A stretch of DNA of 64,000 nt, taken from Tsuneonella suprasediminis. GTDB taxonomy: Bacteria > Pseudomonadota > Alphaproteobacteria > Sphingomonadales > Sphingomonadaceae. The translations under genes and the position numbers were made by a program. The stretch lies in the NCBI RefSeq assembly GCF_003605755.1, contig NZ_RAHJ01000008.1, positions 1-64,000 on the forward strand, in the 5' to 3' direction. Under the pieces are notes generated by a model that was not told the origin of the DNA, made no database searches, and was given only the letters and a program-made list of their open reading frames with translations. Positions 32,708 to 42,770 of the stretch are shown here, in pieces (position 1 is the first letter of the stretch; each line of letters starts with the position of its first letter).

Positions 32708-32875
32708 CTACAGCATTGCCTTATACCTTTTCCCTTTTGTCTAAGCGGGATCCCGGACATCGTAGCCAATGACGTTGAAGGGAGTGGAGGCTGCGAAAAT
32801 GGTCATCGCAAGACGGTGCGACGATTTTTTCTGTCATTGATCGCTTGTTTCCGATATGTTCTGAGGAGAAGTGAG

Positions 32876-33106
32876 ATGAATGCGATCATGGCCAAATTCG
32901 ATATCGACGCAACCGAGCAACAGCGCTCCCAAAGTTGGGAGGGCTTCTCGGAACTCGATCAGGCGATCCGCGATAATCGGCTGATGGAGTATCGGATCAA
33001 GAAGTCCTGGGCCGATCCTTGGGGCCGGAAGCTCACTATCACGGTCCTGCTTGTGATTGCCGCAGGTTTTGCGTACTTGGCTGGAGCATCAGCCGGGCTC
33101 TGGTGA
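32876..33106 (+). CDS. small membrane protein, 76 aa
   Basis: A 76-residue protein with a charged helical N-terminal half (MNAIMAKFDIDATEQQRSQS) and one transmembrane helix near the C-terminus (LTITVLLVIAAGFAYLAGASAG). AGGAG lies 7 bases before the ATG at 32876. It converges with traG, 9 bases away. No family recognised; it could be an entry-exclusion-like protein given its place at the end of the transfer operon, but nothing in the sequence proves this. Confidence 0.65.
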   Translation: MNAIMAKFDIDATEQQRSQSWEGFSELDQAIRDNRLMEYRIKKSWADPWGRKLTITVLLVIAAGFAYLAGASAGLW

Positions 33107-33115
33107 GCCCATCTG

Positions 33116-35818
33116 TCACCATTCCTTCACCTCATCGGCCGACTCCGCGCTCGCACCCTGTGCGCCCTTGGTAATCGCATCGAGGCGCCCTCTGGATCCG
33201 CGGATCCGTTGGCGACCGGCATCCTGCGCGCGCAACACTTCGTCGTGAACAGTGCCTGGGTCCACCTGCGGCACGTTTCCTGCGCGCCCTCCGCCGATTT
33301 GGGCACGACCGCGGACAGATCCCGGTCCTGAGACTGCCGGGGGAGAGATTGGTTGCCCTGGCGTCAGTAAGAGCCTGTCCTTGATCCCGTCGCGCAGTTG
33401 TTCCGCGTAGCTTTCGATGAATTTGCCCTGCAGCGCCTGACCTTCCGGGCTGAGCTGGAAGGTCAGGTCATCAAACCGGACATTGCCGTAGAAGTCGCGA
33501 TTGCGCTCGATCTCGACCAATCCCCACTCGCGGTAGGCCTGAGACACGTTTAGGCTGCCTGCGGCACTGTTGCCTTGGAAGAACGATGCCTGGCTTTCAA
33601 GGCGATTTGCCAGTTCCTCAGCCCGCCGCGCTTCGCGGCTGAAACTCTGTGCCTCGGTTAGCGAAGTATTCATGCCGCTCGCGGTCGACGAAATCGAGGA
33701 ACTCGACGACGTGCTGACGCTACGAACAAATCCATCGCGTGTGGTCGACCAGTTCCGACTGTCCGACATTTGCGCGAGGCTGCCGAAGATTCGAGAGCGA
33801 TCCTCAGATGCGATGCCGATGTCGCTATCGGTCCAAGTGCGGGTACCGCCTCCTTTCAATCCGACATTGGCAGACGCCACGCCGTTCGTGACACCAGCGC
33901 TGGCGCCGGCTTCGCCCCCAAGGAACCAAGCGGTCGAAATGTCGTCAGCAGCCCTTCGTGAGAGGCCGAACTGGCGCTGTAGGTTGGTGGATGCCTGGTC
34001 GACCTCGTTGAAGGCGGTCTGGATGCTATCGGAGTTGGATGTGCCGGTCGCGCTCTCGAAAGCCGATCCGCGGCTGAATTGGCTTCGCAGCTCGCGGAAC
34101 CTCGTGACGGCGCTGGTGGTCGATTCCGTCGCAATGTTCGCATAGCTCTCGCTGTTCGAGCGGGCTTGCGATGCCATCGTCGACAGGCGCGAGGTGAACT
34201 CCTGTCCGAGGCTGGGCGTGAAGGGATAGCTTGAGTTCGGAAGCTGGTCATAGCTGGCTTCGGGGAAACTCGTCGTCATCGAGCCCGTATCGCTGAATGT
34301 CCGGGTCTGCGCCGCGCCATAGGTAAAGCTTGGCGCGATCGTCCCTTGTGCGAACTGGCGCGTCAGAACGCTCGAATTCTCGAAGCTCGTATTGCCCAGC
34401 GAGACGTTGCCCGTGCTTGCCTCGCGCGCCGCTTCCTCGGCCGCATTCTGGCTTGGATTGAGGTAGCTGGTCGCATGATGTGAAATTGCCATGGCGCCCT
34501 TGGCAACGCCGCCGGCCAGAAACGGCACCGAGGCGATGAGATAGCCTGCGAGCAGCCCGATATCGCCGTTCACATCGGCCATGCCGGTGAAGCTCGCGAG
34601 GCTCAGGCCATTGCTTCCAGCAACCGCGCTCATGTCCGTGGCCCCCTTGTACATCAGCATCATGTGCAGGATTACGAACAGCGGTCCCCATGCCGCCAGG
34701 TAGAAGAAGCCCGTCACATAGCCTTTGAGTGCCAGCGGCCCGGTCTTGGGCAGCAGGAACAAGGGGAAGAGGACAGGAAACAGGGCGTAGAAAAGCACGG
34801 TCAGCACGACATTGAGGAGCGGCACCCACTTCATCGCGTTGCTGGCAATCGAGCCATAGGTCCGCTCGGTCTGAATATCCGCACGCGTCTGGGCGTAGAC
34901 GTCGACGTTGCCTGCGCCGCTCGTTGCCGCCATTGAATGCATGGCTTGGCTCATCGCGTTGATCGTCAGCGTCTGCTTGAAGATCTCGGTCGCATTGGCC
35001 GAGACCCCGGTGAGGTACTGGTAAGCCACCGGCAGGTCAGCAAAAAGCTTGGCCTTGGCGAGGGCGGCGGTCTGGTTGGGATAGAGCTGGCGTCCGAAGA
35101 CCGTCCCCATGCCGTCGATCAGTCCGGCCCACTGCGCGTTCAGCGCATCATAGGCTTCGCGGCAGGTGATGATATTCGAAGTCACCTGACCGGTCCCAGT
35201 GTCGCGGGTCAGGAAGCGCTGGGCCCGCGCCTGACTGCCGGGCGCAATGGTCGTCCAGATGTCGCTGGTCTCGGCGAGCTCCTTCATCGAATAGCGGCCA
35301 AGCAGCACGTCGTAGAAGACGCATTGCCGGAAGTGCTCGTCGAGATTGGCCGCAAATTCCGGGTCGGAAATGCGCAAGGACCGCGTAGCATCGTAGAGCC
35401 GCGCGCCGTAGATCATGCCGTTCTTCGAGTAGTTGAGATCGCCCGGCAGCCCGAACACCACCTCGGCCGAGCCGGTCAGGTAGTCGCCTACCTGGCTCGT
35501 GAAGCTCGCCATCAGCGCAAGCCCCAGCGGCACATTGCTGACATTGGCGGGAGCGAGACTGGGGTTAAGCCGGTCGGTCACATGGACGTCGAGCCGCGGC
35601 ACCATCAGGCACGAATAGATCAGCGTCGCGCCAAGGAACCAGTTGATCCAGGCCCGCCAGTCCTGATTGAACGCCAGCGTGATGGCGGACAGGCCAAGCC
35701 CCATGACCATGACGACCTGAAGGAGGCTCTTGTAGCCCCCATTTCCCGTCCAGGCGGCGACCGCCTGGAAAACATTGACCAGGTAGTCGCCGCCGCCAAC
35801 TGTGAAAATCTCGACCAT
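33116..35818 (-). CDS. traG: TraG, mating-pair stabilisation and entry-exclusion target
   Basis: A 900-residue inner-membrane protein, last gene of the operon. The N-terminal third has several membrane segments (for example near 20-80 and 340-480) and matches the TraG_N family. The C-terminal half is a long, Ser/Thr- and Gln-rich periplasmic domain. In F, TraG stabilises mating aggregates and is the target of TraS exclusion. It follows traH after 39 bases. Confidence 0.93.
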   Translation of the reverse strand: MVEIFTVGGGDYLVNVFQAVAAWTGNGGYKSLLQVVMVMGLGLSAITLAFNQDWRAWINWFLGATLIYSCLMVPRLDVHVTDRLNPSLAPANVSNVPLGLALMASFTSQVGDYLTGSAEVVFGLPGDLNYSKNGMIYGARLYDATRSLRISDPEFAANLDEHFRQCVFYDVLLGRYSMKELAETSDIWTTIAPGSQARAQRFLTRDTGTGQVTSNIITCREAYDALNAQWAGLIDGMGTVFGRQLYPNQTAALAKAKLFADLPVAYQYLTGVSANATEIFKQTLTINAMSQAMHSMAATSGAGNVDVYAQTRADIQTERTYGSIASNAMKWVPLLNVVLTVLFYALFPVLFPLFLLPKTGPLALKGYVTGFFYLAAWGPLFVILHMMLMYKGATDMSAVAGSNGLSLASFTGMADVNGDIGLLAGYLIASVPFLAGGVAKGAMAISHHATSYLNPSQNAAEEAAREASTGNVSLGNTSFENSSVLTRQFAQGTIAPSFTYGAAQTRTFSDTGSMTTSFPEASYDQLPNSSYPFTPSLGQEFTSRLSTMASQARSNSESYANIATESTTSAVTRFRELRSQFSRGSAFESATGTSNSDSIQTAFNEVDQASTNLQRQFGLSRRAADDISTAWFLGGEAGASAGVTNGVASANVGLKGGGTRTWTDSDIGIASEDRSRIFGSLAQMSDSRNWSTTRDGFVRSVSTSSSSSISSTASGMNTSLTEAQSFSREARRAEELANRLESQASFFQGNSAAGSLNVSQAYREWGLVEIERNRDFYGNVRFDDLTFQLSPEGQALQGKFIESYAEQLRDGIKDRLLLTPGQPISPPAVSGPGSVRGRAQIGGGRAGNVPQVDPGTVHDEVLRAQDAGRQRIRGSRGRLDAITKGAQGASAESADEVKEW

Positions 35819-35857
35819 GATGCTGGGCTCCCGCCGCTTTCGGCGCGCTGAAAGGGA

Positions 35858-37294
35858 TCAGTGGGTAAGGGCGCGCGACTGCACACCGCGCGACCAGTCG
35901 AGCGAGGCGGCCATGCCCGGCGACATCGATGCGGCGAGCACGTTCTCGATGAACGCGGTTTTCTCGATGATCTGCATGATGGCATTGACCTTCAGATGCG
36001 TGTTCGCCTGCCTGTCGGCGAGTGCCTGCCGGACGACATTTACCTGGCCCTGCCACATCGCGATCTTGGCCTCGTCCGCGCCGATGAAGCTCGACATTGA
36101 GCGGCCCGCTTCGCTGACGATCCGGTCGAGGACGGCGAAGAGAAGATCGACGCTCGCGATCTCCGCCAGTGTCTCGCGATCGTCGGTTGGCATGCCGCGG
36201 CCATAGGCCGCCTGGACCGTGAGGATCTTGTAGAGCGGGATCGAAGCGACCTGGAGCAGCTCTTTCTGTGCATCGGTGATCGCGGTATCCTCATGGATCG
36301 CCTGGACCATACCGGCAATCAGGGCTGCAACCCGCGGCCGCAGCGCCTTGGACGCGGGAAGGCTGAGCGACTTGAAGCCTGGATCGAGGCACTTGTCCGG
36401 CTCGTCGCAATCGAAGATCAGGACGTTCCCGTTGCTCGTCCCATCGAGTAGTGAGGTGACCAGCGTCGAGGACGCTTCCCCGACGATCGGCACGAACTTG
36501 CCAGGCTCGTCGTCCTTGGGCGGGACGTAGATGATCGTCCCCAGCAGTGTCATTGCATATTCGGCGAGTTCCTCGTCGAAGGTGCCATTCGGTGAAAAGA
36601 ACGCGGACTTCTTGAGGATCGTCCAGGTGTAGTTTCTCGCCACGGCGGGATTGACGTCGTCATATTTGCCCGAGCCCTGCGCCGTCGTGCTCGACCGCTG
36701 GCCCTTGGTGCCGCACCCGTGCTTGGCGGCTGCATAGTCGGTGAAGATGCCTTCCGAATTGCCGATCGCCTCGCAGATCGCCTTGTCGGCCAGATCGCCC
36801 TTGGGCCAGATGCCGCCCACCAGCCCCTGCGCCATTTCGCAGGAGTTGATGTTGAGGTTGTTCATGAGCTGAGCCTTCTGACTGAACTCCTGCATGATCT
36901 TCGAACATTCCGGGCAGACCGTGTCGATCGCCAGGCTGAAAGCGAAGCCAACTGCATTGTTGGCGACAGCCTTCAGCATTGCGACGATCTCGCTCGCGTT
37001 GATGAAGCTGAAGGATCCGGCAAAGATGTCGATACCGCCGCAGCCCGCACGGGCGCGCGGCAGCTGCAGATTGGCGATGTTGGTCGTCTTCTGCGGGAAG
37101 CGCGTCCAGACATTGCCGAGGCTGTAATAGCCTGCCGACTGTCCCTGAAACGCGGTCGGCCCATTGACGTTGGCGGCGCCGCCAACATCATTGAGGAACG
37201 AGTCCATCGAACTGCCGACATCGGCCGATGCGCTGGTCAGGGGCAGGGTGGCCGCGAGGATCGCGGCGACGGCACGTTTCATCCTAGTAGTCAC
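35858..37294 (-). CDS. traH: TraH, conjugative pilus assembly protein
   Basis: A 478-residue periplasmic protein with a signal peptide (MKRAVAAILAATLPLTSASA) and the family features SMDSFLNDVGG, GCGGIDIFAGSFSFIN and CPECSKIM. TraH helps pilus extension and outer-membrane complex assembly in F-type systems. The GTG at 37294 is supported by AAGGA 8 bases upstream; an ATG at 37282 is the alternative. It overlaps traF by 11 bases. Confidence 0.95.
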   Translation of the reverse strand: MTTRMKRAVAAILAATLPLTSASADVGSSMDSFLNDVGGAANVNGPTAFQGQSAGYYSLGNVWTRFPQKTTNIANLQLPRARAGCGGIDIFAGSFSFINASEIVAMLKAVANNAVGFAFSLAIDTVCPECSKIMQEFSQKAQLMNNLNINSCEMAQGLVGGIWPKGDLADKAICEAIGNSEGIFTDYAAAKHGCGTKGQRSSTTAQGSGKYDDVNPAVARNYTWTILKKSAFFSPNGTFDEELAEYAMTLLGTIIYVPPKDDEPGKFVPIVGEASSTLVTSLLDGTSNGNVLIFDCDEPDKCLDPGFKSLSLPASKALRPRVAALIAGMVQAIHEDTAITDAQKELLQVASIPLYKILTVQAAYGRGMPTDDRETLAEIASVDLLFAVLDRIVSEAGRSMSSFIGADEAKIAMWQGQVNVVRQALADRQANTHLKVNAIMQIIEKTAFIENVLAASMSPGMAASLDWSRGVQSRALTH

Positions 37295-38120
37295 GTCCGG
37301 CTTCCTTCGATGTGAGGAGGTAAATGCGGTCCTGAAGCTCGTCGGCGCTCATCACGCCGTAGCCGATCGGGATGGGTTGGCCCTTGGCGGCATCCCACAG
37401 CACGACCGCCGGCGTGACCTTAGGCTCAAGCCCCATGCGGCTGCGCTGGTTGGTCTCGACCGTGTAGTTCGGGAAATGGCGCGAGGGGCCGCCGTCGGTC
37501 GAAATCGCGCGCACCGTGATGTGCCAGGTCGACGCAACGCTCTGGACGATCGGCGACATGACTTCGCAGGCGCCGCAGCTCTGGGCGAAGAAGTAGAACA
37601 GCCCGTAGCGTTCGGACAGCTGCGCCATCACCGCATTGCGCTCGGCATTGCGCGAGTCTTGCCACTGGCGCTTGCCGAGCGTCGAGACTGGACGCTGGAG
37701 CGTATAGTCGAGGTCAGGATCCTGCCAGATTGCCCGCTGCCATACATCGCTGAACAGCGATGCCCGGTCGAGCTGGGCGCGCTGAAAGCGGATATAGGCC
37801 GTCACATTGGCCGGCGTCGGTTCAAGGATCGCCTTGGCTTTCAGTTCGCGCAGGTTTGCGGTGATGGCATCGAGCTGGCTCGTCGCACTCGGAGCGGGCT
37901 CGGAGGCATCCTCCTGCACTTCGGGCGGCCTGGGCCTGGCGCAATAGAACCAGTACCCAAGGCGCCGCTCCTCGCAGTAGAAGCTGTCCTGGCTGTCGCT
38001 GGTCGTGACCAGCGGCGGTTCCTGCCCGCGGGCCGGAGCACTGAGCGCGGGCGCAACGGCGGTGAGCGAGAGGCAGGCGGCAAGCAGCCGCCGGGCGGCC
38101 TTATTGGCTGGCGCGGGCAT
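37284..38120 (-). CDS. traF: TraF, thioredoxin-like pilus assembly protein
   Basis: A 278-residue periplasmic protein with a signal peptide (AARRLLAACLSLTAVAPALS) and a C-terminal thioredoxin-like domain. Unlike F TraF, it keeps a CxxC-type motif, CGAC (QSCGACEVM), so it may be redox active. The ATG at 38120 lies inside the end of traN and gives a clean signal sequence. Confidence 0.93.
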   Translation of the reverse strand: MPAPANKAARRLLAACLSLTAVAPALSAPARGQEPPLVTTSDSQDSFYCEERRLGYWFYCARPRPPEVQEDASEPAPSATSQLDAITANLRELKAKAILEPTPANVTAYIRFQRAQLDRASLFSDVWQRAIWQDPDLDYTLQRPVSTLGKRQWQDSRNAERNAVMAQLSERYGLFYFFAQSCGACEVMSPIVQSVASTWHITVRAISTDGGPSRHFPNYTVETNQRSRMGLEPKVTPAVVLWDAAKGQPIPIGYGVMSADELQDRIYLLTSKEAGRDY

Positions 38121-39822
38121 AATAGTCCTCGATTTTCTGCTGGATTTCGGTGGCGGCCTGGAGCTCGTCGGGCAGGCGCGCGGCGTCGGTGAATTCGGCG
38201 TAGACCTCGCTGAAATCCATCTTCGAAAGATCGAGCCGCGAGAACTCGTCGATGGTGAAGCCAAGGCACTGCTCGGTCTTGGGCTTGCCCCAGGGCTTGT
38301 TCAGTTGCTGGCGGCCCTGTTCCTGCAGGATCCGCGAAAGCTTGGATTCAAAGCAGCAATAGACCTTCTTCTTGGTGAGGCAGACGCCCAGGAAGCTGTC
38401 CGAGCAATAGGTCCCGACATAGGCGCACAGACCTTGCGCATCGCGCTGGTGAAGCAGCATTTCCTCGCGGCTGCAGCCGAGCGCGACAAGCAGCTGGATA
38501 CCCGGAATGAGCGGGAAACCCTTGCCCTTGCAGCAATTGAGCACGCCGAAGACCTTGGACGAGCAGGTGTTGCGCGTACCCTTGAACAGGGTGAGCGTGT
38601 CGGGATCGAACTCGCGCCGTGCCTGGTCCATCGCGTTGAGCGCGACAACCGCGTCCTTGAACTCGTCATTGGCCTCGCGCTCGATCGTCTCGCACGAGCC
38701 ATCGATGCAATAGACGTCGCCGTCGCAGATGAACTGGCTGGTATCGGCAGGCTGGTCCGGGACAGGGCAGTCGTAGACCCGCTCCCAGGTTCGACAGGGC
38801 TCACCCGAAAGGCAGTCTTCGCGCACCAGCGAGCAGCCGGGCGTGCTTTCCAGCGTCTGGCAGTCCTGAGCTTGCGTAAATTGGGCGCAGGTATAGCTGC
38901 GCGACCACGCCCAGCAGGGCTGGGTGACCGCGATGCCGTCGACGATCCGGGTGACGGGATCGCTGTCGGTGCAGGTCTCGGTGTCCTGCTGGCATGAATT
39001 GTCCGCGTCAAGGCCCGCGCACTGGCTTTCATCGCGGCTCGTCGTGACGACGTTCTCGCCGGTCACGGTGTAGGGCGTCGCGCCATCGACAGGTGCAGTG
39101 CAGCTCAAGAGATCGACGCGCAGGTCGCCCGAGTTGCAGCCCCAGTAGATGCCGAGATAGGGATCGCACAGATTGATCGGATAGGACTGCGTGACCGTGC
39201 ACTGCGGCGCCGGGTAGCGATTGCAATTGTAGATCGACGCCGGATCGACGCCGCTCCCGCCGACGCAGTAGTAGCCATAGACCTGCCGCTGCTCGATCGT
39301 GGCATTCAGCGTCACCGGGCAGCTTCTGGTCTCCTGGGTCGCGGTATAGCCGACGTTGCAGGTCGCCATGTAGCGCGCTGCAGTGCCGGTTCCCGGAGGC
39401 AGGGGGACGCAGCGGCCCTGGCTCCCGCTGATGCTCATGCCGCTCGTGTAGGAGAGCGGATCGTCGTTGATGACATTGCTGCGCGCGACAACCGCGTCGA
39501 GGTCCTGGGGCGGGAACTGCGCACGGCGATCCATGGAATCGCGCATGGTCCGGTAGCCAGTGTTCGCCGTTGCCTGGCTCGCGGCTTCACGCGCCATCCG
39601 GTCGGGATCATCGAAATAGCCCGACTGGTTCGGCACTCCCCCGAAATTGGGAATGCGGTTTGCATCCGGGTCGGTTGTCGCCGCGCTCTGCGCTGCGGCC
39701 GCCTGGTCGCGCCCGAACGCCTTGCCGTCAGCCTTGGCGGCATCGGTTGTGGTCTGGGCCGAGACGCTTGCCGGCAGACAGGCGCAGGCGAGGCAGAAAA
39801 GGGGGAGGAGAAGCCGCTTCAT
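38101..39822 (-). CDS. traN: TraN, Cys-rich outer-membrane mating adhesin
   Basis: A 573-residue secreted protein with a signal peptide (MKRLLLPLFCLACACLPASVSA) and dozens of cysteines, for example CDGDVYCIDGSCE near 350-370 and CCKGKGF near 425. TraN contacts receptors on the recipient and stabilises mating pairs. Folding it would need the DsbC-like protein of the same operon. The start overlaps the trbC stop (ATGA). Confidence 0.95.
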   Translation of the reverse strand: MKRLLLPLFCLACACLPASVSAQTTTDAAKADGKAFGRDQAAAAQSAATTDPDANRIPNFGGVPNQSGYFDDPDRMAREAASQATANTGYRTMRDSMDRRAQFPPQDLDAVVARSNVINDDPLSYTSGMSISGSQGRCVPLPPGTGTAARYMATCNVGYTATQETRSCPVTLNATIEQRQVYGYYCVGGSGVDPASIYNCNRYPAPQCTVTQSYPINLCDPYLGIYWGCNSGDLRVDLLSCTAPVDGATPYTVTGENVVTTSRDESQCAGLDADNSCQQDTETCTDSDPVTRIVDGIAVTQPCWAWSRSYTCAQFTQAQDCQTLESTPGCSLVREDCLSGEPCRTWERVYDCPVPDQPADTSQFICDGDVYCIDGSCETIEREANDEFKDAVVALNAMDQARREFDPDTLTLFKGTRNTCSSKVFGVLNCCKGKGFPLIPGIQLLVALGCSREEMLLHQRDAQGLCAYVGTYCSDSFLGVCLTKKKVYCCFESKLSRILQEQGRQQLNKPWGKPKTEQCLGFTIDEFSRLDLSKMDFSEVYAEFTDAARLPDELQAATEIQQKIEDYYARASQ

Positions 39823-40583
39823 GGGTCACTCCGTTGCAGGCGGGCAAGATGCTGGGATGCGAGAAGGGCGCCGGGGCCACCGCCTTGGGCGAAGGTTTCG
39901 AGCGCATAGGACACGCTGACATTACCGCTCATCCGGTCGTGGGGCGGAACCTGGGTCCGGCAATCGAAGCCATCGCAGAGATCGAAATCGCTGCTGGTCA
40001 CCACATAGGTCGGGACCGCCTCGATCCCGAAGGCGCGAAACAGGCGCGGATCGATGCCGACCGCGTCGAGCTTGCCGCCGTCCCCTGCGACTTTCGCGAG
40101 CGCCGCAGTCAGGGTCTTGGCGCTGCCTCCTGGCAGCCCGCGAAGCACGACCACACCGCCTGCGCGGGCGACGTCGTCCGCCATGGCGCGCAAGGCTGCC
40201 GGCGGCATCGAGAGCGAAGCGAAGGCGATGAAGCGGGGTGCTTCACCCAAGCCCTCGCTGGCCATGGTGCCCGCGTCGGCCACCATCTTGTCGAAGTCGA
40301 AGACGTCCTCACTTTCTGGCCGCGCGGTTCTTGCCGCCTGCTCGGTGTAGCGCTTGCCGTGCGCCTGGGCTTCGGCGGCGCTGGCATTGGCGTGGCCAAG
40401 GACCGCTTCGGCGCGCGCGCGGGCACTGGCGGCAAGCGCATCGGCTTCGCTCGCCTCGACCTTGGCGCGGGCGCGTATCGCTTCGAGATCGAGCTCCGGC
40501 TCGCTCGTCTGCGCTGCGGCTCCCGCCATGGCGGTGGCGCCAGTGATCGACGCAATTACAAGGAGATGAGGGAGTATTTTCAT
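39819..40583 (-). CDS. trbC: TrbC, F-type periplasmic assembly protein
   Basis: A 254-residue protein with a signal peptide (MKILPHLLVIASITGATAMA), an Ala/Glu-rich helical segment (about 35-85) and a TrbC_Ftype thioredoxin-like domain (RFIAFASLSMPPAALRAMADD ... VPTYVVT). F TrbC works with TraW in pilus assembly. The start at 40583 is chosen for the signal peptide; it overlaps the traU stop (ATGA). Confidence 0.92.
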   Translation of the reverse strand: MKILPHLLVIASITGATAMAGAAAQTSEPELDLEAIRARAKVEASEADALAASARARAEAVLGHANASAAEAQAHGKRYTEQAARTARPESEDVFDFDKMVADAGTMASEGLGEAPRFIAFASLSMPPAALRAMADDVARAGGVVVLRGLPGGSAKTLTAALAKVAGDGGKLDAVGIDPRLFRAFGIEAVPTYVVTSSDFDLCDGFDCRTQVPPHDRMSGNVSVSYALETFAQGGGPGALLASQHLARLQRSDP

Positions 40584-41608
40584 AACGCGCAGCAGTTCCG
40601 TTTGCGCCAGACCAGATAGCCCATGTCCTCGCCGATGGCGGGATAGACCTGGCCTGCCGACATGAAGGTGGTGGATGCGCCAATGGGCGCGCAGGCGTAG
40701 CGGCCCTTGGTCTGCGGATTGGGATTGGTGGCCTGGAAGCGGTATTGCTGCTTCCTCATCACCGGCATCAGATACTTGCCGCAAAGCCCCTTGCTGCCCA
40801 TCGTGCCCCAGGCGACGAGTTCGCGGTGCAGCTTGTAGGAGAAGCGGGCGAGGGCGAGCCGCGATGCCTGGACGTGCCCAATCGTCGCCGAGACATTGCC
40901 ATTCAAGGGATACATGCTGCCCTGGCATCCCGCACACCAGAAGAGTTCGTCGGTCGGGAGCTTGGCCGTCGCAGCAACGCAGTCAGCCGCACAGGCCGCA
41001 AGCGCGAGCGGATTGGCGAAGAGAACCGCTTCGGGATTGATGATCGCGGTGAGCTCGCTGTCCTGCCAGAGCGGATCGATCTCGGTGATGTAGAGAATGT
41101 CGACCGAGCCCTGCTCCAGGCACAGGAAATCGGCAACGATCTCCATCCAGTAGATCAGCGGATAGGCATACCAGTGGACATGCCACTGCGAATTGTACTG
41201 CGTCGCGCCGCCCACCGCCGAAGGACCCGCCATCGACTTGAACCCGATGTCGAAACCGGGATCGAGTTTCATCCCGCCGAGATTGACGAAGCACCAGGGC
41301 TTCATGCTGACGTCGGCAAGCCGCACCGGCTCCCAGAAGCCCATGGCGATGCCCGGCCGCAGACCGCAGAGGCAAACGGGGAGCGCCGGGTTGCTCGTAT
41401 CGGGACGGCTCGACGGCCAGATCTTCAGGCCGCCAACCGAGATAGGAAACAGGCACGACCAGCAGATGTCGGTGATCGGATTGACGAACTTGCCCGTGCA
41501 GCGGCCCGGACCGGCAGATGCCTGCGCTGGCGAAGCCGCCGCAAGGCTGAGACTGCAGAAGAGGAGCGTGCAGCATATCCATGTGAGAAGACGATTTTTT
41601 CTGCTCAT
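40580..41608 (-). CDS. traU: TraU, mating-pair formation protein
   Basis: A 342-residue periplasmic protein with a signal peptide and many paired cysteines (TDICWSCLFPISVGG, CLCGLRPG, WCAGCQG). TraU is needed for DNA transfer more than for pilus assembly. Full family length. It overlaps traW and trbC by 4 bases each. Confidence 0.95.
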   Translation of the reverse strand: MSRKNRLLTWICCTLLFCSLSLAAASPAQASAGPGRCTGKFVNPITDICWSCLFPISVGGLKIWPSSRPDTSNPALPVCLCGLRPGIAMGFWEPVRLADVSMKPWCFVNLGGMKLDPGFDIGFKSMAGPSAVGGATQYNSQWHVHWYAYPLIYWMEIVADFLCLEQGSVDILYITEIDPLWQDSELTAIINPEAVLFANPLALAACAADCVAATAKLPTDELFWCAGCQGSMYPLNGNVSATIGHVQASRLALARFSYKLHRELVAWGTMGSKGLCGKYLMPVMRKQQYRFQATNPNPQTKGRYACAPIGASTTFMSAGQVYPAIGEDMGYLVWRKRNCCAL

Positions 41609-42249
41609 GACGATGCGCGCTCCTTGGATCGAACCGGCTGCTCGGTGATGATGAGGACGCTGCCCTGCTGCTCGACGGTTGCGGGCACGGCGCGGATGCC
41701 GAAATGCTTCACGAGGCTGCCGCCCTGGTCGAAATAGAAACGGCGCTGGCGGGCCTTCATCAGTTCAAGCGGCGCGCCGCGCACGAGGATGAGTTTGGCC
41801 TTGGTGCTGGCATAGCGCCGGGTTGCCCAGGCAAGCTGCTCGGGGTCGTCCCCGTCGAGGAACACCAGCGGCACACGCAGCGGTACGGTGTCGAGCGGAT
41901 TAACCCGAGTTCCGGCGGCGACGATCACCCGGCCCTTGTCGTCGGCAATGTCGCGCTCGACGCTGATCGTCGGATCGAAGCGCCAACTGCGCGCTGCCGC
42001 CGCAGCATTGATGCCTGCGACTGGATCTGGGCGGTTAACCCGCGCTATCGTGCGCCGCTTCAGCTCCTCGTTGAGCTTGGCCGTCTCGCCGGTCTTCTCG
42101 AGATGGGTGAGACGCGCATGGATTTGCTCGAGCAGGTCAGGCTCGATCACGGACCAGACCGTGCCTTGCTGGCCGTAGTCGCGGGCGCTTGCCGGCGCGG
42201 TCATCAGAAGAGCAGCTGCGAGGAACGGGGCGGCGCGAAGCGGTGTCAC
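41605..42249 (-). CDS. traW: TraW, pilus assembly protein
   Basis: A 214-residue periplasmic protein with a signal peptide (PLRAAPFLAAALLMTAPASA) and TraW features DYGQQGTVWSVIEPDLLEQI and FDPTISVERDI. The GTG at 42249 is chosen because it gives the signal peptide and overlaps the peptidase stop by 4 bases; longer frames give a nonsensical N-terminus. Confidence 0.93.
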   Translation of the reverse strand: MTPLRAAPFLAAALLMTAPASARDYGQQGTVWSVIEPDLLEQIHARLTHLEKTGETAKLNEELKRRTIARVNRPDPVAGINAAAAARSWRFDPTISVERDIADDKGRVIVAAGTRVNPLDTVPLRVPLVFLDGDDPEQLAWATRRYASTKAKLILVRGAPLELMKARQRRFYFDQGGSLVKHFGIRAVPATVEQQGSVLIITEQPVRSKERASS

Positions 42250-42770
42250 AGGATTGGCCTCCCGACCCCGAGAATGCGCCTGGCGCAGATCCACCCGATC
42301 GCCGCATAGCGGCTGTCGAAACCGTCCTTGTGCGCGGTGGTGACGAAATAGCAGCCTTGAGGGACCACGCCTGTCGGACCGAGCGCCAGCGGCTCGCCAA
42401 AACGGCTTGCGCGCTTGGCTACCGCAACCTTGCGGCCATTGACGAAGAAGCTGCGCTTCTTCTCGGTCACGATATCGCCGGGCATGCCGCTCACCTTCTT
42501 GCCGAACGGCTTGGGCTTCTTGCCGAAGTGCCGTTCGAGCAGTGGTGAAGCGGGCGGATCGAACAGGATGATCTCGCCGCGCTGTGGTAGCGCGCCTCGA
42601 TCGAGCCAGATCGCCCAGTAGGGCAGGCTCGGACTGGCGTTGATCATCAGCGCGTGGTCCTTCGAGAAGGCGGCGAGGGAGGTGAGCGCGAGCGCTGCCG
42701 CGCCGAGCCCTGCCCACAGCGCGAGGCGCCGCCCGGTTGGCGAGTGGGGGACAAGATCAGCGGCGTGCAT
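42246..42770 (-). CDS. S26-family conjugal signal peptidase (TraF/TrhF type)
   Basis: A 174-residue membrane peptidase with one N-terminal transmembrane segment (LALWAGLGAAALALTSLAAF). The catalytic Ser lies in INASPSLPYW and the general-base Lys in FGKKVSGMPGDIV. Such enzymes cut the pilin leader in RP4- and SXT-like systems; F itself uses host LepB. The start at 42770 overlaps trbI by 14 bases. Confidence 0.9.
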   Translation of the reverse strand: MHAADLVPHSPTGRRLALWAGLGAAALALTSLAAFSKDHALMINASPSLPYWAIWLDRGALPQRGEIILFDPPASPLLERHFGKKPKPFGKKVSGMPGDIVTEKKRSFFVNGRKVAVAKRASRFGEPLALGPTGVVPQGCYFVTTAHKDGFDSRYAAIGWICARRILGVGRPIL

